Source of the DNA: Gautieria morchelliformis | Lineage: Eukaryota; Basidiomycota; Agaricomycetes; Gomphales; Gomphaceae | DNA: 64,000 nucleotides | Assembly (NCBI GenBank): GCA_015179125.1 | Contig: WHVA01000013.1 | Span: 485,248 to 549,247, forward strand | Direction of reading: 5' to 3' | In this document: piece by piece, positions 40,453 to 53,185 of the stretch | Layout of the letters: the number at the start of each line of letters is the position of its first letter | Numbering within the stretch: the first letter of the stretch is position 1 | The notes under the pieces: model-generated | Databases searched by the model: none | What the model saw: only the letters and a program-made list of their open reading frames with translations | What the model was told of the DNA's origin: nothing | Position numbers and translations under genes: made by a program

Positions 40453-42486
40453 ATGCTCACTGGCACAACAATGGCAGCAAGCCTGGTGTCCATTCTAGTG
40501 ACATTAACCTTACTCCTCGCAGTTCGACTCGTGAACAGGAAACGCCTGCCTAAAGGTGAGGATCTCAGTCTTCTCACAAGTCGGAATTGCTACTCGGTAA
40601 CATTTTTGACCTGTACGATAGGCCTACGTCTACCTCCTGGCCCTCCAGGGCGTTGGATCTTAGGGAACCTTACAGACATGCCCACTCAGCTTGGGTGGAA
40701 GACGTATGCAGAGTGGGCGAAGAAATATGGTAATTAATCTCACTGAGTCTTACTGCAACTCGCCTACTCATCGGCACCAGGCGGGCTTGTTCACATCAAA
40801 CTACTGGGTCAATCCATGGTGATTATCGATACGGCAGACATCGCTTATGAATTGTTCGAGAAACGATCCTCCATATATTCCGATCGAACCGAACTTCCCA
40901 TGTTGAATGACTTGTGCGTAATATATCTTGGGCCGCAAGTAGTTTTAAATGGCGATTACACTCTCCTAGAATGGGACTTGGCTGGTCTACGACTCTCATG
41001 CGCTATGGAGAAGTGTGGCGTCGGAATCGCGCCCTGATACACAGGAAATTCCATGCTGCTGCAGCTGCCACATATCAGCCCATCCAAGCCAAACATACTC
41101 GGTCAGAAATTCATTTACTTCCAATCCAAGACTGAATGATGTCCAGGCGTCTGCTTCGACGGTTGTGTGAGTCCCCAGATAATTTCGTTGATCACATACG
41201 ACATTCTTTCGGCGCGATTATCATGGAGGTGGGCCTCTACCGATGTATCAATGGGTTCTTCAAATAGTTTGTCAATTTTACAGCTTGTGTATGCGATCAA
41301 TGTTCGCGATAAGGACGATCCCTACATTACAACGGCGGAAAAGGTATCGGCTCATTTCAGCGAAGCAGGGAATCCAGGATCTTTTCTGGTTGATGTACTG
41401 CCGATATGTGCACTTTCCTGGCTTAATCCTGGTTGATTGCATTTCACTGACTAGTGAGCAGTGAAATACGTCCCAGAATGGTTCCCAGGCGCAGGATTTC
41501 GCAAGACTGCTAGGCTCTGGCGACAGGATATCACAGACATGAATGTGGTGCCGTTTGAGGTCGTCAAGAAGGCACTCGTGCGTGCACATATTAGCAAGCT
41601 TAAAGTCGACTGTATTTACTTGATGTTGAAAGAATGCCGGCAACGCAAGCCCTTCATTCACTTCGTCATTGCTGGAGGATCTCACTAGCAATACGACCGC
41701 ACGTGCTGATGAAGAGGCTATTATCCGTGGGGTCGGATCAACCGTGTATGGAGCCGGATCAGACACGGTTGCTCTTATCCCAGCCTCTCGAACACTCCAA
41801 CACACTGACCAAGACATTTTATAGACAGTGCATACGCTGCATACATTCGTACTTGCCATGGTGCTCTCACCCGAAGTGCAAAAAAAAGCTCAGGCGGAAC
41901 TTGACGCGGTGGTGGGGCCAAACCGACTTCCTGAATTCGAGGACCGGAATAATCTGCCTTATATCAATGCCCTCTGCAAGGAAGTTCTAAGATGGCATCC
42001 TTTGTTACCCATTGGAGTTGCACATGCTACTACTCAAGACGACATCTATGATGAGTACTTCATACCTAAAGGTGCCATCATATTAGGCAATGCTTGGTGA
42101 TCGACAAGCTGTCCTGTTTGAACTTAAATTCTGACTTGTTGCGATAGGCAGATACTCCGCGACAAAGCTGTATATGGTCCAAATACTGATGATTTCAACC
42201 CAGAGCGATTTCTCGACCCTAATGTGAAATATCCAAATGCAGCATTTGGGTTTGGGAGGAGGTGGGTCATATTGAAGCCTGGGGCGCTAGATTATGTTTA
42301 CATGCACGACAAATTATCAGGATATGTCCCGGTCGACACCTAGCCGATAATTCCATGTTCATCACCGTGGCATCAATCCTGAAAGTTTTCGATATCACTC
42401 CTGCCAAAGACAGCAGCACTGGCGAGGAAATTCCCGTCAGAGAAGCATTCACATCAGGATTCTTTTCGTATGTGTCATGCAATTGA
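40453..42486 (+). CDS. Cytochrome P450 monooxygenase
   Basis: An intact multi-exon gene. Exon 1 (40,453-40,555) gives a membrane anchor MLTGTTMAASLVSILVTLTL followed by NRKRLPK. Phase-correct introns lead to GLRLPPGPPGRWILGNLTDM, GGLVHIKLLGQSMVIIDTAD, RSSIYSDRTELPML, MGLGWSTTLMRYGEVWRRNR (C-helix WRR-N-R), RRLLRRLCESPDNFVDHIRH, KYVPEWFPGAGF, DEEAIIRGVGSTVYGAGSDT (I-helix with the Thr), NALCKEVLRWHPLLPIG (ExxR), DDFNPERFLDP (PERF) and, across an intron with donor GTGGGT, FGFGRR-ICPGRHLADNS (heme ligand Cys). It ends FFSYVSCN. Membrane-bound ER enzyme with O-demethylase-like fungal P450 architecture (CYP64/CYP5144-like resemblance is from memory). Substrate unknown; no biosynthetic cluster is visible. 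Confidence 0.88.
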
Positions 42487-43820
42487 TTAGTATCGAGTTT
42501 TGTTGTGGAGATTTGCGCTTATGGAGCTTGCAGACATCCTGAGCCATTTATATGCTCAATCCGGCCACGATCAGACGCATCAGAAGCACTGATTTTCCAG
42601 GGCGAAGTATAAGATGAGAAGGCCAGCTATGATTGTAGGGTGGTGTAAGGGAGCTACACTCCCTGTATGGTGGTTAGATACATGATCTATTTTCATTCTG
42701 TCTCAGCATAGATAGTTGATTCTATTGTCGAAATCAGTAGTGGCTACGATCCGGACACTATCTCTGTTTCACTCGTGCGTGCCTGACGACGCGGCTTTGT
42801 TTCCTTATCTCTTTGTCTCCACATGCCTGTGCCACTGCTACCTTCTCAATCTTGTGGTCTATTGTTCCATTGCTTATAAGTACAACTGTAGATAGCCAGG
42901 AAATGCATCTGGTTACTCGCCGTCTGTCCGATCATTTAGACGGCTATTGCGGTTCTAGGGTCATCTTAGCTTTAGAGATTCTCTTCTACTCAACGTGCTT
43001 GATCCACATCATGGAGCATCTAGAGCTTTCTAGTGACGTTGCTATTTCCTCATGGAACACAACTAGGAAGCTTACAGTGGTAGCCCCATTGTAGATCCAG
43101 CAGTTGTTTTCTGGCTGAGTAGAGTCTCTGCCATTATGGGTACCATTTTAAGTCCCTAACTGAGGCTAGTGAGAGCTGGCTAATGAGGGCTAACATTATT
43201 TATGAGTACAGCATTCAGAAGGTGCTTGTTTTGAGGTTACTTAGTCCATTAGAGTTTTGGATTTATCGTTGAGCCATGGCACAAATGCGCTATGTGTGGA
43301 TATGTTATATACTACAAATATCCAGCTATATCATGCCTCGTCTGTTTTCCATTCAAAATATCAACTTAATCACCCAGCCCCGAAACACTGGGCCTACTCG
43401 TTACCTGGCCATTCTCCGAAGGTGAAAATTAACACGCTGGGATACCCACCATTGCCGGGAATCTTCTCAGCCCACAAACTATTTTAGGGCACAGTGGGTA
43501 GTCGACCCAATGAATCCTATTGAGTGAACCCACCCCAAAAGACAAAAATTGGATATAATTTTTTTTCTACATTATGTGGCTGTAGGTCGCTGTGCTCCAA
43601 GTAGAGTATATATGCGCGAACGCTTTTCCTGATGCGTGTGGTTCCTGCATCATATACGGATTGTCTGAGAACCTACGGTACCCATCCTAAAGTCGCTGCC
43701 GCTTTTCAATTCCAACAAATAAGTGGATCTATACCCTCGCAATAAATATCCGAAGGACTGCATGGTTGCATGTATTTTCCCGTGAACATACTACTGTGAA
43801 GAGCTGTGATGTGATTTGAA
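42487..43820. other. Intergenic, no gene recognised
   Basis: Short frames only (up to 93 codons), none recognised. Confidence 0.45.
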
Positions 43821-44750
43821 CTACTCCAGTGGCATCCCAATTATCTTCAGATGCTTAGAGACCCACACCTTGCGTAATTCGGGGGTTCTCAGGGAAGCAT
43901 ACGTGTCAGCAAGTACGACATTGCCACTGAACATGTCGATGAGAGCAACTTGGCGAGCAAGGTCAAGGTACGACTCATTGTCTTGCAAGGACTCCTGAAT
44001 CGCCTGGAGGCGCGTCCTATTGGATGCATTGGAAACAGCGGGGATGACGGTGGCAATGGGAGCAGCAGACACAGCTGGGCCCTGATTCCGGGTCGGAACT
44101 GTATGGTAGTTGGCCTTTACAAGATTGTCCAAACGCGCCAGTGTGTGCACAACCATTGGGAGGATGGATGCAGCAGCTACGCCACCTTCCTCAAGCTCTG
44201 CAGCAGGTACAACAAGGCCTTGATCGCAGGCCTGAACTCTGGGATAGTTGTCATCCAAGATATTGTTCAAACGTGCCAGTGCCTGGGCAACCGTTGGTAG
44301 AAATGTCACAGCAGCAGCGTCATCTACTTGAGGCTTAGTGACAGGTGCAGCAGAGCCCTGACTGCACGCCGGAACTTTGGGGTAGTTGTCGTCCAAAAAA
44401 ATTGTTAAACGCGCCAGCGCCCTGGCAGCTGATGGAAGGTCAACCGCTGGTGTTGCGTCATCTACATCGAGCTTCTGACAGGAAAGGGTATCGCTGCGTT
44501 GGGCAGTGAGAAACGATGCCAACCCATGACCATGATATTCTGACACACCTGTTGTTATCTTTGTCTCTCTGGCTACCGAGTCCACCGCTGTCGTTACTGT
44601 GCAGACGTACGACCTCTCGAGTCAATTTCGTTCTTTTGCGGGGTTCTTCGTCTCCGGAAACGCAGCCTTCTTCAGATTCAACGGAGACTGGGGACAAATC
44701 TTTTGCTTTCCATTTGCGATTCTTGGCTTTTTGATCTTTAGGGAGGAATC
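43821..44750 (-). CDS. Hypothetical protein with three ~45-residue repeats
   Basis: A minus-strand gene. The upstream exon (from about 44,750) reads KDQKAKNRKWKAKDLSPVSV, then EPRKRTKLTREVVRLHSNDS, and a donor GTGTGT near 44,548. The downstream frame carries three imperfect repeats: PSAARALARLTIFLDDNYPK, PTVAQALARLNNILDDNYPR and PMVVHTLARLDNLVKANYHT, each followed by VxAC/TRxQG and a Pro/Ala linker. It closes with a Leu-rich helical end (SYLDLARQVALIDMFSGNVV) to HLKIIGMPLE. Basic N-terminus and repeated amphipathic helices suggest a binding or scaffold role, but no family was recognised. The start codon is uncertain. A decayed relative lies at 38,330-39,012. Confidence 0.5.
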
Positions 44751-45703
44751 CTACACCTCGTCTACGCTTTCGTATCAGTACTTCACACGTCGATGTTGCT
44801 GAGGCCCTGCCACCTGATTTAGATCAACGTATCTTTCACCAAGCGTCGTACCCACCTACTAGTGAGGGTTGATTTGTCCCTCTTATTGACCATCCCTGCT
44901 GTTGACATGGCCTTGCTGCAGGTGGTTGGTCACTTAGGTCATTACTTACTTTAATACTTGCGCGTTACTCTGTGTTTAAGTAGGTACGTCCTTACGCAAG
45001 GCGAATTCCGCTTCGGCCGCTGGCTTAGTCGTCGCACCGCCGTTGCCTTGCCCGCAGGTTGGTGGCACGTGATCCCGGGCACGCGCTGGGGTCACCTTGC
45101 CTTGTCCTTGCTTTTCTCCTCTGTTTACTGGTTTTTGCGTCAGGCTAGTGCACGCTTTACGTTCCGCTGAACGTGTTTAATCGCAGGTCAGAATCCTGCT
45201 TGAACACGTCCGAAGGATCCGTGTCAAGGATTCGTCATCGTGTTAGCGGGGGTCATGCACTCTGGCCTCTTACATCTCGCGCCTCGCTTTTGCTCTCTTG
45301 TGGCTCGCTTGCATTCCCGCGCCTACCTTCGCACAGGTAATCTTTGCAGTGGCTCGCTTGCCTACCGCGTACTGACTTCACGCAGCCTTGATTCAGTTTT
45401 TTTCGCTTCCCCACCCCCCTCTCTTCGTTCGCATCCCTGCACAGCGCAATGCTTTTTCCCGTTGGGTTTTTTAACGCATTGCGTTATCGTCAGGTTCCCA
45501 GCTACTGCTTCCAAGTTCCATTCCCGCTATGCTCTATGTACATGTAATTTTTTCGGCCTTCGAATTGTTTTTCTCGTCGCTGCCTCGCAAGGCGCTGCAT
45601 CCTTTACCCCCTGCTCTAAGCTGTCTCCCCACGTGAGGAAGTTGTAGTTATTGAAGTATTGAAACGCGTGACATCCTGTGACCACCTCGCGTCCGTGACC
45701 AGC
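44751..45703. other. Intergenic upstream of gamma-tubulin
   Basis: CT-rich, with a 135-codon plus-strand frame (45,240-45,647) that I do not recognise. The last part is the gamma-tubulin promoter. Confidence 0.4.
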
Positions 45704-47725
45704 ATGCCTCGAGAAATCGTGACCGTCTCCCTAGGACAATGCGGGAACCAAAGTAAGATTTCCTCACACACACGAGTACTCATGACTGACCCGATCTAAG
45801 TCGGCTCCGCATTCTGGCAACGTCTTTGTGCTGAGCATGGGATCAACAAGGAGGGTATCCTCGAGGACTGGGCGACGGAGGGCGGCGACCGTAAGGATGT
45901 TTTTTTTTACCAGGCAGATGACGACCACTATATTCCCCGTGCTATCCTAATCGATCTCGAGCCTCGCGTCAGTACTGCTACTTCCATCCCGACGAGTTCA
46001 ATTGACTGACGTTGTGTGTCAGGTCATTAACAACATCCTTTCGGGGTCATATGCGAGCTTGTACAACCCGGAGAATATATTTCTCTCCAAGGACGGTGGG
46101 GGAGCTGGTAATAACTGGGCACAGGGGTATGCAGCTGGCGAGCGCATCTACGACGAAGTCATGGACATGCTCGATCGGGAGACAGAGGGAAGCGACTCCC
46201 TCGAAGTAAGCTCCCTCCTACACATTACACATATTTTGTCACACCTAATAGCCTCCAGGGATTTATGCTCATGCATTCCATCGCAGGCGGCACTGGCTCC
46301 GGCCTAGGCTCCTACGTCCTAGAACGACTCAACGACCGCTTTCCCAAAAAGCTCATACAGACCTACTCCGTCTTCCCCAATCACCAGGAGGCTGACGTTG
46401 TCGTGCAGCCGTACAACTCCCTCCTCACCCTCAAGCGCCTCACGAACCACGCCGACTCGGTCGTCGTGCTCGACAATGGTGCTCTCGCGCGCATATCGGC
46501 GGATAGGCTACATATACAGACACCGAGCTTTGATCAGACAAATCAGCTGGTGAGTGGTTGTGCGTGTAAGGTGTAGCTTGGAACATGGAACGTGTTTCGT
46601 TTTGTTGGCGCAGGTAGCCACTGTCATGGCAGCGAGCACCCAGACCCTGCGCTATCCCGGCTACATGAACAACGATCTCGTCGGAATAATCGCCTCCCTC
46701 ATTCCGACCCCCCGCTGCCACTTCCTCATGACTTCCTATACCCCCTTCACAGGTGACCAGATCGACCAGGTCCGTCACCTCACTCACCACATACCATCCT
46801 ACCTACCCTGACATCCATCACTTACCCGCCCATCTTGATGCACAACTATGTCTACACAACAATCCCCTGCCTCTGCCTCTACATCCCTGTCTTTTGCAGG
46901 CTAAGTCCATTCGCAAGACAACAGTCCTGGACGTCATGCGGCGCCTCCTGCAGCCCAAGAACCGCATGGTCTCTACGACGCCCAGTAAAACCGCCTGTTA
47001 TATTTCTATCCTCAATATCATCCAGGGCGACGTGGATCCTACCGATGTGCGTTGCACTTCTTTCCAATCACAGTATTTTGCATATCATCTCCCTCCCCCC
47101 CCCGCCCCTCCTTTCACCCTTCCTCTAACCTGCTCCCCAGGTTCATCAATCTCTGCTCCGCATTCGCGAGCGCCAGCTCGCCTCTTTCATCCCATGGGGT
47201 CCCGCATCGATACAGGTCGCACTCACCCGCAAATCACCCTACGTCACTGCGAGCCATCGCGTGAGCGGGCTGATGCTGGCTAATCATACTAGTATCGCCT
47301 CGGTATGCATGTCTTGTTTATTTATATCCTTGGGTTTCAATCTTTTGGTATCACACGCGTAAACTGACATTGCTAACCTGTTGCAGCTCTTCAAGCGGAT
47401 GCTAGACCAGTATGACCGCCTGCGAAAGCGGAACGCGTTCCTGGAGCAGTATAAGAAGGAGAAAATGTTTGAGAATGGGCTGGAGGAATTTGATGACTCG
47501 CGGTATGTCCTTCCACATAAACATACACCATGAATGGTTAGAGGTGAGTTCTGACGGGATATGTATTTCGTAGAGCTACGGTGGATGAGCTCTTGAAAGA
47601 GTACAAAGCTTGTGAAAGCGCCGATTATATATCTTATGTGCGTACCCCTTCCACATTTCGCTCTCTCAGCTCTCTGAGGCCAGTGCTGGACTTAGGGCTC
47701 GACGGAGGCGGAAGCGGCACATTGA
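45704..47725 (+). CDS. tubG: Gamma-tubulin
   Basis: A complete multi-exon gene. Exon 1 is 45,704-45,752 ([16 protein letters not shown]; donor GTAAG), spliced at 45,801 to [20 protein letters not shown]. Then [52 protein letters not shown], the tubulin signature [110 protein letters not shown] and [20 protein letters not shown], ending EAEAAH and stop. The SIAGGTGSG loop binds GTP, and the '[20 protein letters not shown]' block is specific for gamma- rather than alpha/beta-tubulin. It nucleates microtubules at spindle pole bodies and is normally an essential single-copy gene. No lesions seen. Confidence 0.95.
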
Positions 47726-48043
47726 TAGTGTATCATGAAGCGAGGTAGATGTATAAATAGGTTTGTGTAATGTGCGCTGTGCGCTGCACGGCCGTTATCT
47801 GTAGCTGTTGTGCTTCTTATATATATCCCAGCTTAATTCGCGGAATGCGGCACGCGAGGACGAAGTCCGGAACAGAGCATAGACACGAACAACACACAGA
47901 CACAACGAAACAAAGAACGCAACGAACTCAAGAAACATACAGTCCACAGCAGCTCTATCAAAATTGGAAAGTCTACATTGACGGACACGGTGGAGGCAAG
48001 ACAAAACATGTCATGAGACAACGATCAAGATGAGGGGTCAAAC
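47726..48043. other. Intergenic between convergent genes
   Basis: 3' flanks of gamma-tubulin (+) and MBF1 (-). No gene. Confidence 0.5.
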
Positions 48044-48832
48044 TCATGACTTTTTTGGCCCCTCGAGTTTCTTGCCAATGTCAGTGCCTGAACGAGAAAA
48101 GAACAAAGAAGCAGCGAAGTCGGTCAATAAGTCGATCGATTTACTGCGCGGCGTGGCAGACGCACCCCGTAGCTTAACACCGAGCACACGCTCGAGTTTG
48201 CCGAGAATCTGCGGGTTCGGGATCGCCTTGCCCCCCTCGTAGTCCTGCAGGACAGACGGCTTCTCATTGATCTTCTGTGCGACGTCTTTCTGCGTCAGAC
48301 CCTTGTCCATACGGCCTTGCTGGATCGCCTAGGAATGCGGACGACAAACGACATGTGAGCGATTCTGGACGTTGAATTGAAAGAAGGGAGAACCCTACCT
48401 TGCCAACGCTAGGCGCAATCTTGGGCGGCGGCGCCACCTCGTTCTCGCGGTCAAGTTTGGCTATCCGCTGGTGGTCGGTGCCTGCGTTGGATTGGTATTG
48501 GATTCTAATAGGATGCCAGGAAAACATGCGCTACGTACCGACATGAGCCTTGTTGACTCCAGAGGTTACCTTCTTGTCTGTTGACAAGACAGCACCTGCG
48601 CGTCGTGCCTGTGATCGGACGGTCGTTCAGTCAGTCAATTGGCTAGTAGCTTGGTGGATAAGATGGATATTCACCGCTAGAACATCCAGAAAAGAGAGTG
48701 AGCGTCCTCATAACGACCAACTATAGCAGACCGCTGCTCACCGTTGATATCACCACTGTTCTTGGCGACTCTAGGCGCTTTTCCCTTGGAGCCGATCTTC
48801 ACTGCATCCCAATCCTGTGTTACGGAGTTCAT
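48044..48832 (-). CDS. MBF1: Multiprotein bridging factor 1 (MBF1)
   Basis: A minus-strand multi-exon gene. The ATG at 48,830-48,832 gives [20 protein letters not shown] and [11 protein letters not shown] with a GTGAGC donor. Further exons give [20 protein letters not shown] and, across an intron, [20 protein letters not shown], then [20 protein letters not shown] and [12 protein letters not shown], the XRE-type helix-turn-helix of MBF1. It ends with a basic/Ser tail ([14 protein letters not shown] and stop). MBF1 bridges bZIP activators such as Gcn4 to TBP and also prevents ribosomal frameshifting. The tail after LRG is longer than the usual short end. Convergent with gamma-tubulin. Confidence 0.9.
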
Positions 48833-49457
48833 GATTATAGTTTGTAAAGGAGTATATGTATGAGGTGCTTATAGGGGAGTTGTGGCAGCCTGTAAGGAAG
48901 GTATCGCAAGCTGAGTTGGATTTATACCGCGGGACCAAATTCCTCCGGAGGCGATGCTGACTCAGACACTGGTTCCGACGTGCGCCTAAAAAGTTATGAC
49001 TCTCGCATGACTAGTTGTGTCCTTCTACAACTTTCTGGTGAGTTTCAGCGTCCTGTAGCTTTGCGTAACTATCCTCATCTTTGCTGCCCCACCCTTCCTA
49101 GACCCGACCTCCATCTATGCTGACTGTTTGATTATAAGAAAACTCAGCTTGTGAAGCACAAGGTGATCATAGTGACCTTCAGTACCGATGGCCGTATGAC
49201 GTGAATGTAATGTACGCGCACATGATGTGCATCCGATGCAATTAAATCATGCATTTCTAATTATTTTGCTCAGGGATTGCATTCCATTCAGACAAGCCCA
49301 GGTATACAGTTCCATATATTCAAAAAAACATGGCAGCTTTGCACTCTCAGAAATCCGATTGTACATTGTATATACATGACCTGCGAGGCGTAATCAGTAG
49401 TTGCCACTATGGCTGGGAACGTCGGTGCGCACTACATCGAATTGAACAGAGCAACAA
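48833..49457. other. Intergenic, no gene recognised
   Basis: MBF1 promoter side and 3' flank of the F-box gene. Nothing else seen. Confidence 0.45.
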
Positions 49458-51175
49458 TCATCGCGAGAAGTCGAAGAGTGTCTGGACATCCTCGTCCATT
49501 CCCAGTAGTTCTTCGCTGAAAGCACCAGCAACCTTACCGTACCAGTCACGCAACTGCCAAGTTGGCCGTCGAGACTGACGCGTCCAAGCGAGAAATCGCA
49601 ACTCCGTACAGAGTTCAGTTGGCGAGAGTATTTCAAGCTCACAAGAGCACGCCCTGATTCCCATGGGATGGGCGCGCACATGCCAAGCCATCCACGGCCC
49701 TATTACGATCGTCCTAAGTGTTGGACGCGCGACCAAGTGGATAAAATCGTGCTGATCTCCAGGTGAAACCCAAAATGAGAATGGGTAGTGCATACGGCCT
49801 GTGAGCGTAAGGCACTCCAGGGATTTGAAGCCTCGGAGTATTTCTTCGAGCTTCGGCAGATAATCAAAGGATGTGGGCTATATAACACTGTTTCAGCCAT
49901 GGAAGGACAAAAAGAGCAATGACATACGCCATCTGCCAAAGTATCCCACATCCGAAGTTGAAATTCCAATTTAACTATATTGGGGAAACACGAGCTGAGC
50001 AATGTTGCTGTTATCGCTGTGGGGTTAATGGGGAAAAAGAGCTCTCGTATTCCACCACCCATAATCTCCAACCTATTCCAGATAAAACGATTATCGTCCA
50101 TATGTGAAGAGTAATCGGGTGGATCAACATCCATTGCCGAATTGGTATGTGGGAATACGGTTAACCCAAAAATACAAGGCACATATTTATGAGTTCGGAG
50201 ATGAGAACCCAAAGCTAACCTCGTAACAGGTCGGTCGCCAATGAACTTGGTAGCCAGGTCGAAGGGTCCAGAAAAGGATCGGAGATCAGGTAAGTCGGTA
50301 CCATCAACATGGAAGGCTGCATAGGAGAGTAGTCGTTGTGGACGCCAAACGTATGTCTCATGCTTTTCGCTAAGACATCGATAACTTTCATGCGTTTGGA
50401 AGTGTATTGTCAGATCTCTGAGAGCAGCATGTGTCTTGATAAACTGACGAAACATATCCATAGGGATAGCGGAGAAGTTTCCACTGAGTGAAATAATGTC
50501 CTGTGAAATATAAGGGAGAAAGAAATGAAGCCAATCACTGTCAGTGAGGGCCAAGGATCGGAGTGTTGTGACACGAGCAAGGACACGCATAGCCTCCTCC
50601 AAGGCCGGGTTCGTCTTGGGGTGTGTACTTTCGATGATAAGGTGTCGTAAAACCGGAAATGGTGTGTCTTTTTTTCCAAACATTGGTGCTTTGGGGCAAC
50701 TAGTAACAAGGTCCAGATAACACGACGCGATCTCCAATTTTTGCAATGATGGAAGTTTGCCGATAGCTTGGAGCAGGATATAGGAAACGGGTACCTGATA
50801 CAGAGTGATTTGGTCCAATTTGTCAAACCCCGACAAGAATTTGCTGAGGGTAGACGCCGCTCTATAAACGGTGAGATTTTGGGAACGCCCCGCCCAGTCG
50901 TGTATTCTGCACTCTTTGACGGCAGTCCGCATGGTATCCGTTGAATGAAACCGTTTGATAATACCACGACACCAAGAGCCTGTTGGTTTCCAAGAGGTTG
51001 AACAGTATTCGACGCCTTTAAAGTCTAGCGAGCGGCAGATTTCGTGAGCGGCATAGTACGCAAAGAACCTACAAACGTGGGCCAGCCACCGAAGATGTTG
51101 GTGATAGGTTTGTATAAATATGGGATCCATCTTGATGGGTCGTAGCCAGGAAAAGATTTCCTCGTAAGTCTCCAA
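49458..51175 (-). CDS. F-box/LRR-like protein
   Basis: The readable minus-strand frame starts METYEEIFSWLRPIKMDPIF, with LGLRPLPL just upstream in frame, so the true start probably lies further 5' across an intron (51,180-51,260). The N-terminus LPLETYEEIFSWL and WLAHVCRFFAYYA fits the F-box-like helices common in Agaricomycete proteins. Beyond this are leucine-rich-repeat-like segments: KLPSLQKLEIASCYLDL, VTTLRSLALTDSDWLHFFL and LLSSCFPNIVKLEFQLRMWD. An intron (donor GTATGTCATT, acceptor TTATATAG, about 49,879-49,928) joins LADG to PTSFDYLPKLEEILRGFKSL, after which the frame runs through WVSPGDQHDFIHLVARPTLR to the stop at 49,458. Likely SCF-type substrate recognition (family inference). Confidence 0.65.
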
Positions 51176-51489
51176 TGGAAGAGGCCTCAGCCCAAACGCG
51201 CGTTGAGGACCTAGTGTGTAGTTAGTTTGATCTTCTCGTAATTATATGTAGGGACTCACACATCCATGTCAAGGATGCCGATGTGCCTGGAGATTCGCTC
51301 ATTAGTATGTGTGTTCACGACTTCCGTGGCGGGTACCGTGTTAACAAGAAATTCGTTGAGCTTCTTCAAGCGCCCGCTCTCATACCCGAACCAAAATAAT
51401 AGCCACTCTCTCTTGCCTGAGGTGGTGGGCAGCTTATGCAGGGTACACGTTAAATATCCGTCTCTTCCTAATTGGTGCGATGCACCCAA

Positions 51490-52729
51490 CAGAGAATAAC
51501 TTCAGGGCTGGTTGCCATGCTCATTACGGCTTTTTATGTAATTTAAATTTCCGCCGGCGTGATCTATCCTCTGCGCACGCACTCGTCAACTCTTATTCGT
51601 CCTCTACGCTTCCAGGCGCCTTGCTAAAGATGACTATCGCAATCCAAAGCGTGGCACACTAAGATAGGACTGACGTCCCTTGCTGTCCGCGTTGGCTATT
51701 GGTCTTTCGTTGTGTGCACTATCGTTTCCTCTGCGGGTGATCGAATTGCGTCCAGCAGCCTTGATTGAGCATGATGCGAGTCCTCAAGCAGAGCCAGTCC
51801 CTATGTATTGGGAATTCTTTTTCGAGTGCCTGTCCGAAGCCTCACCATCCTTGACTCTGTTGTTATGCGATGAGGATGTCGTTATAACTGAAGCGAGAGT
51901 CTGAAGTCTAAATAGAACGAGCGTACACCAACCAGATCTAGAGAGTCGGCTGAGTGGAAAAATCCCCTCTACGCGCGCTCAAACACGACCGAAGGAGTCC
52001 GTAGGTTATTGTGCTATTGATGCCTCGAATTGGCTAGATCGATCATGCACTGCTATAAGTGGGATACAGCAAGTCGATTGTTTATAGGGGTGTCTGGCGT
52101 CCACGAAAATTCTACTGCAGTGGTCGAGGCCGGTTTTCTGATGATTATATTTGTGTCGTTTGTGTCGTTCCAACTCGTAACTGCCGTTTTGTGTTTCAAT
52201 TATCGTACACTGCATCCGTTCTGTTCCTGGTTCGTGTCTTATTTCTCTCCTCAAGGCTCGCCCTTCGCATTCGCGCGAATTGGACCACTGACTAGTCACT
52301 GTCGGTACATAGGTATATTCATCAAACTCACTATTAACACAAGTATGATAGACTGGTGGGCGTGTTGTCTCCAATGGCTACTCTCCCAAGATCTGCAAGT
52401 TTCCTGCCAGAACTCCATATCACCCCCTGCCAAGAATATACAAAGTGGACGGAAACGCATATACCGCATACTTCCTTGAAGTTAATTAATAATTGGGCAG
52501 CCCGGCAGTTATGTCAAGCGGGATTCCTTACTAGATTCCGCATCCATTATGCACAGAGATAGCGTGCTTCTTATACGAGGGATGAAATGTCGCGCGAGGT
52601 AAGAGACTGTTAAGGGAATACACGTGGTTATGGGCCAATTTACTTTATCGTATAGGAGGTGACCATGCACCGCCTCCAGGTGGAGCATCAAATGACAAAA
52701 GGCTCCTATACTGCACTGCACAGGGTCTT
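51490..52729. other. Intergenic, no gene recognised
   Basis: A 149-codon plus-strand frame (52,030-52,479) has no recognisable domain. The 5' exon of the F-box gene may lie near 51,256-51,489. Confidence 0.4.
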
Positions 52730-52774
52730 GTGGTGCATATAAATTCATGGAAGCCCCATGAGGAATACCAAGTC

Positions 52775-53185
52775 ATGAATGTTTCTTTCATCGAGGATGA
52801 GCCGCTGAACACTGTCATTGTTGACAGTAGTAACGGACAACCCCTCTACGAAGTCACCACCCCATGGAAACTCTTCGGTCGCACCACCACTATTCGACGT
52901 CTAACGCCAGGCACTGTTTCTGGACAAGGCGAGGTAATTGCCCAAGTCCGTTCAGCTTGGGGTTCAGGCGCCAATATCACAATATACGGGTCAACCATGG
53001 ACGTAAAGGATTGGTTGAGGAAGGGGGGAATATTCACCTCGTGCGTAGCTCCTTGCCAATCCATATTTGCTGTCTAGTCAACCCATGCCACACGCGACTG
53101 CAGATCAAGGGTGCTTACTGCAAATGATGGAAAAACTTACAAGTGGCGTCGTAGCTCCGGAAAACTCAACGTAACGCCACGTTAA
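52775..53185 (+). CDS. DUF6593 family protein
   Basis: Exon 1 from ATG 52,775 (or the in-frame ATG at 52,730) gives MNVSFIEDEPLNTVIVDSSN, GQPLYEVTTPWKLFGRTTTI and VKDWLRKGGIFTS. An intron (donor GTGCGT, acceptor ACTGCAG near 53,103) joins SRVLTANDGKTYKWRRSSGK and LNVTPR-stop. The pattern 'F-x-D-x-P-L-N-T-x-I-x-D', 'LYxVxTP', 'DWLRKxGxF' and 'GxxYKW' is that of the basidiomycete DUF6593 family: small beta-rich proteins of unknown function with many paralogues. The C-terminus seems short for the family, where a further strand usually follows YKWK, so a further exon or truncation is possible. Confidence 0.7.

Noticed and set aside
45240-45647. 135-codon ORF upstream of gamma-tubulin
   Set aside because: Cys/Ser/Phe-rich reading of a CT-rich promoter-side region; no support for coding.
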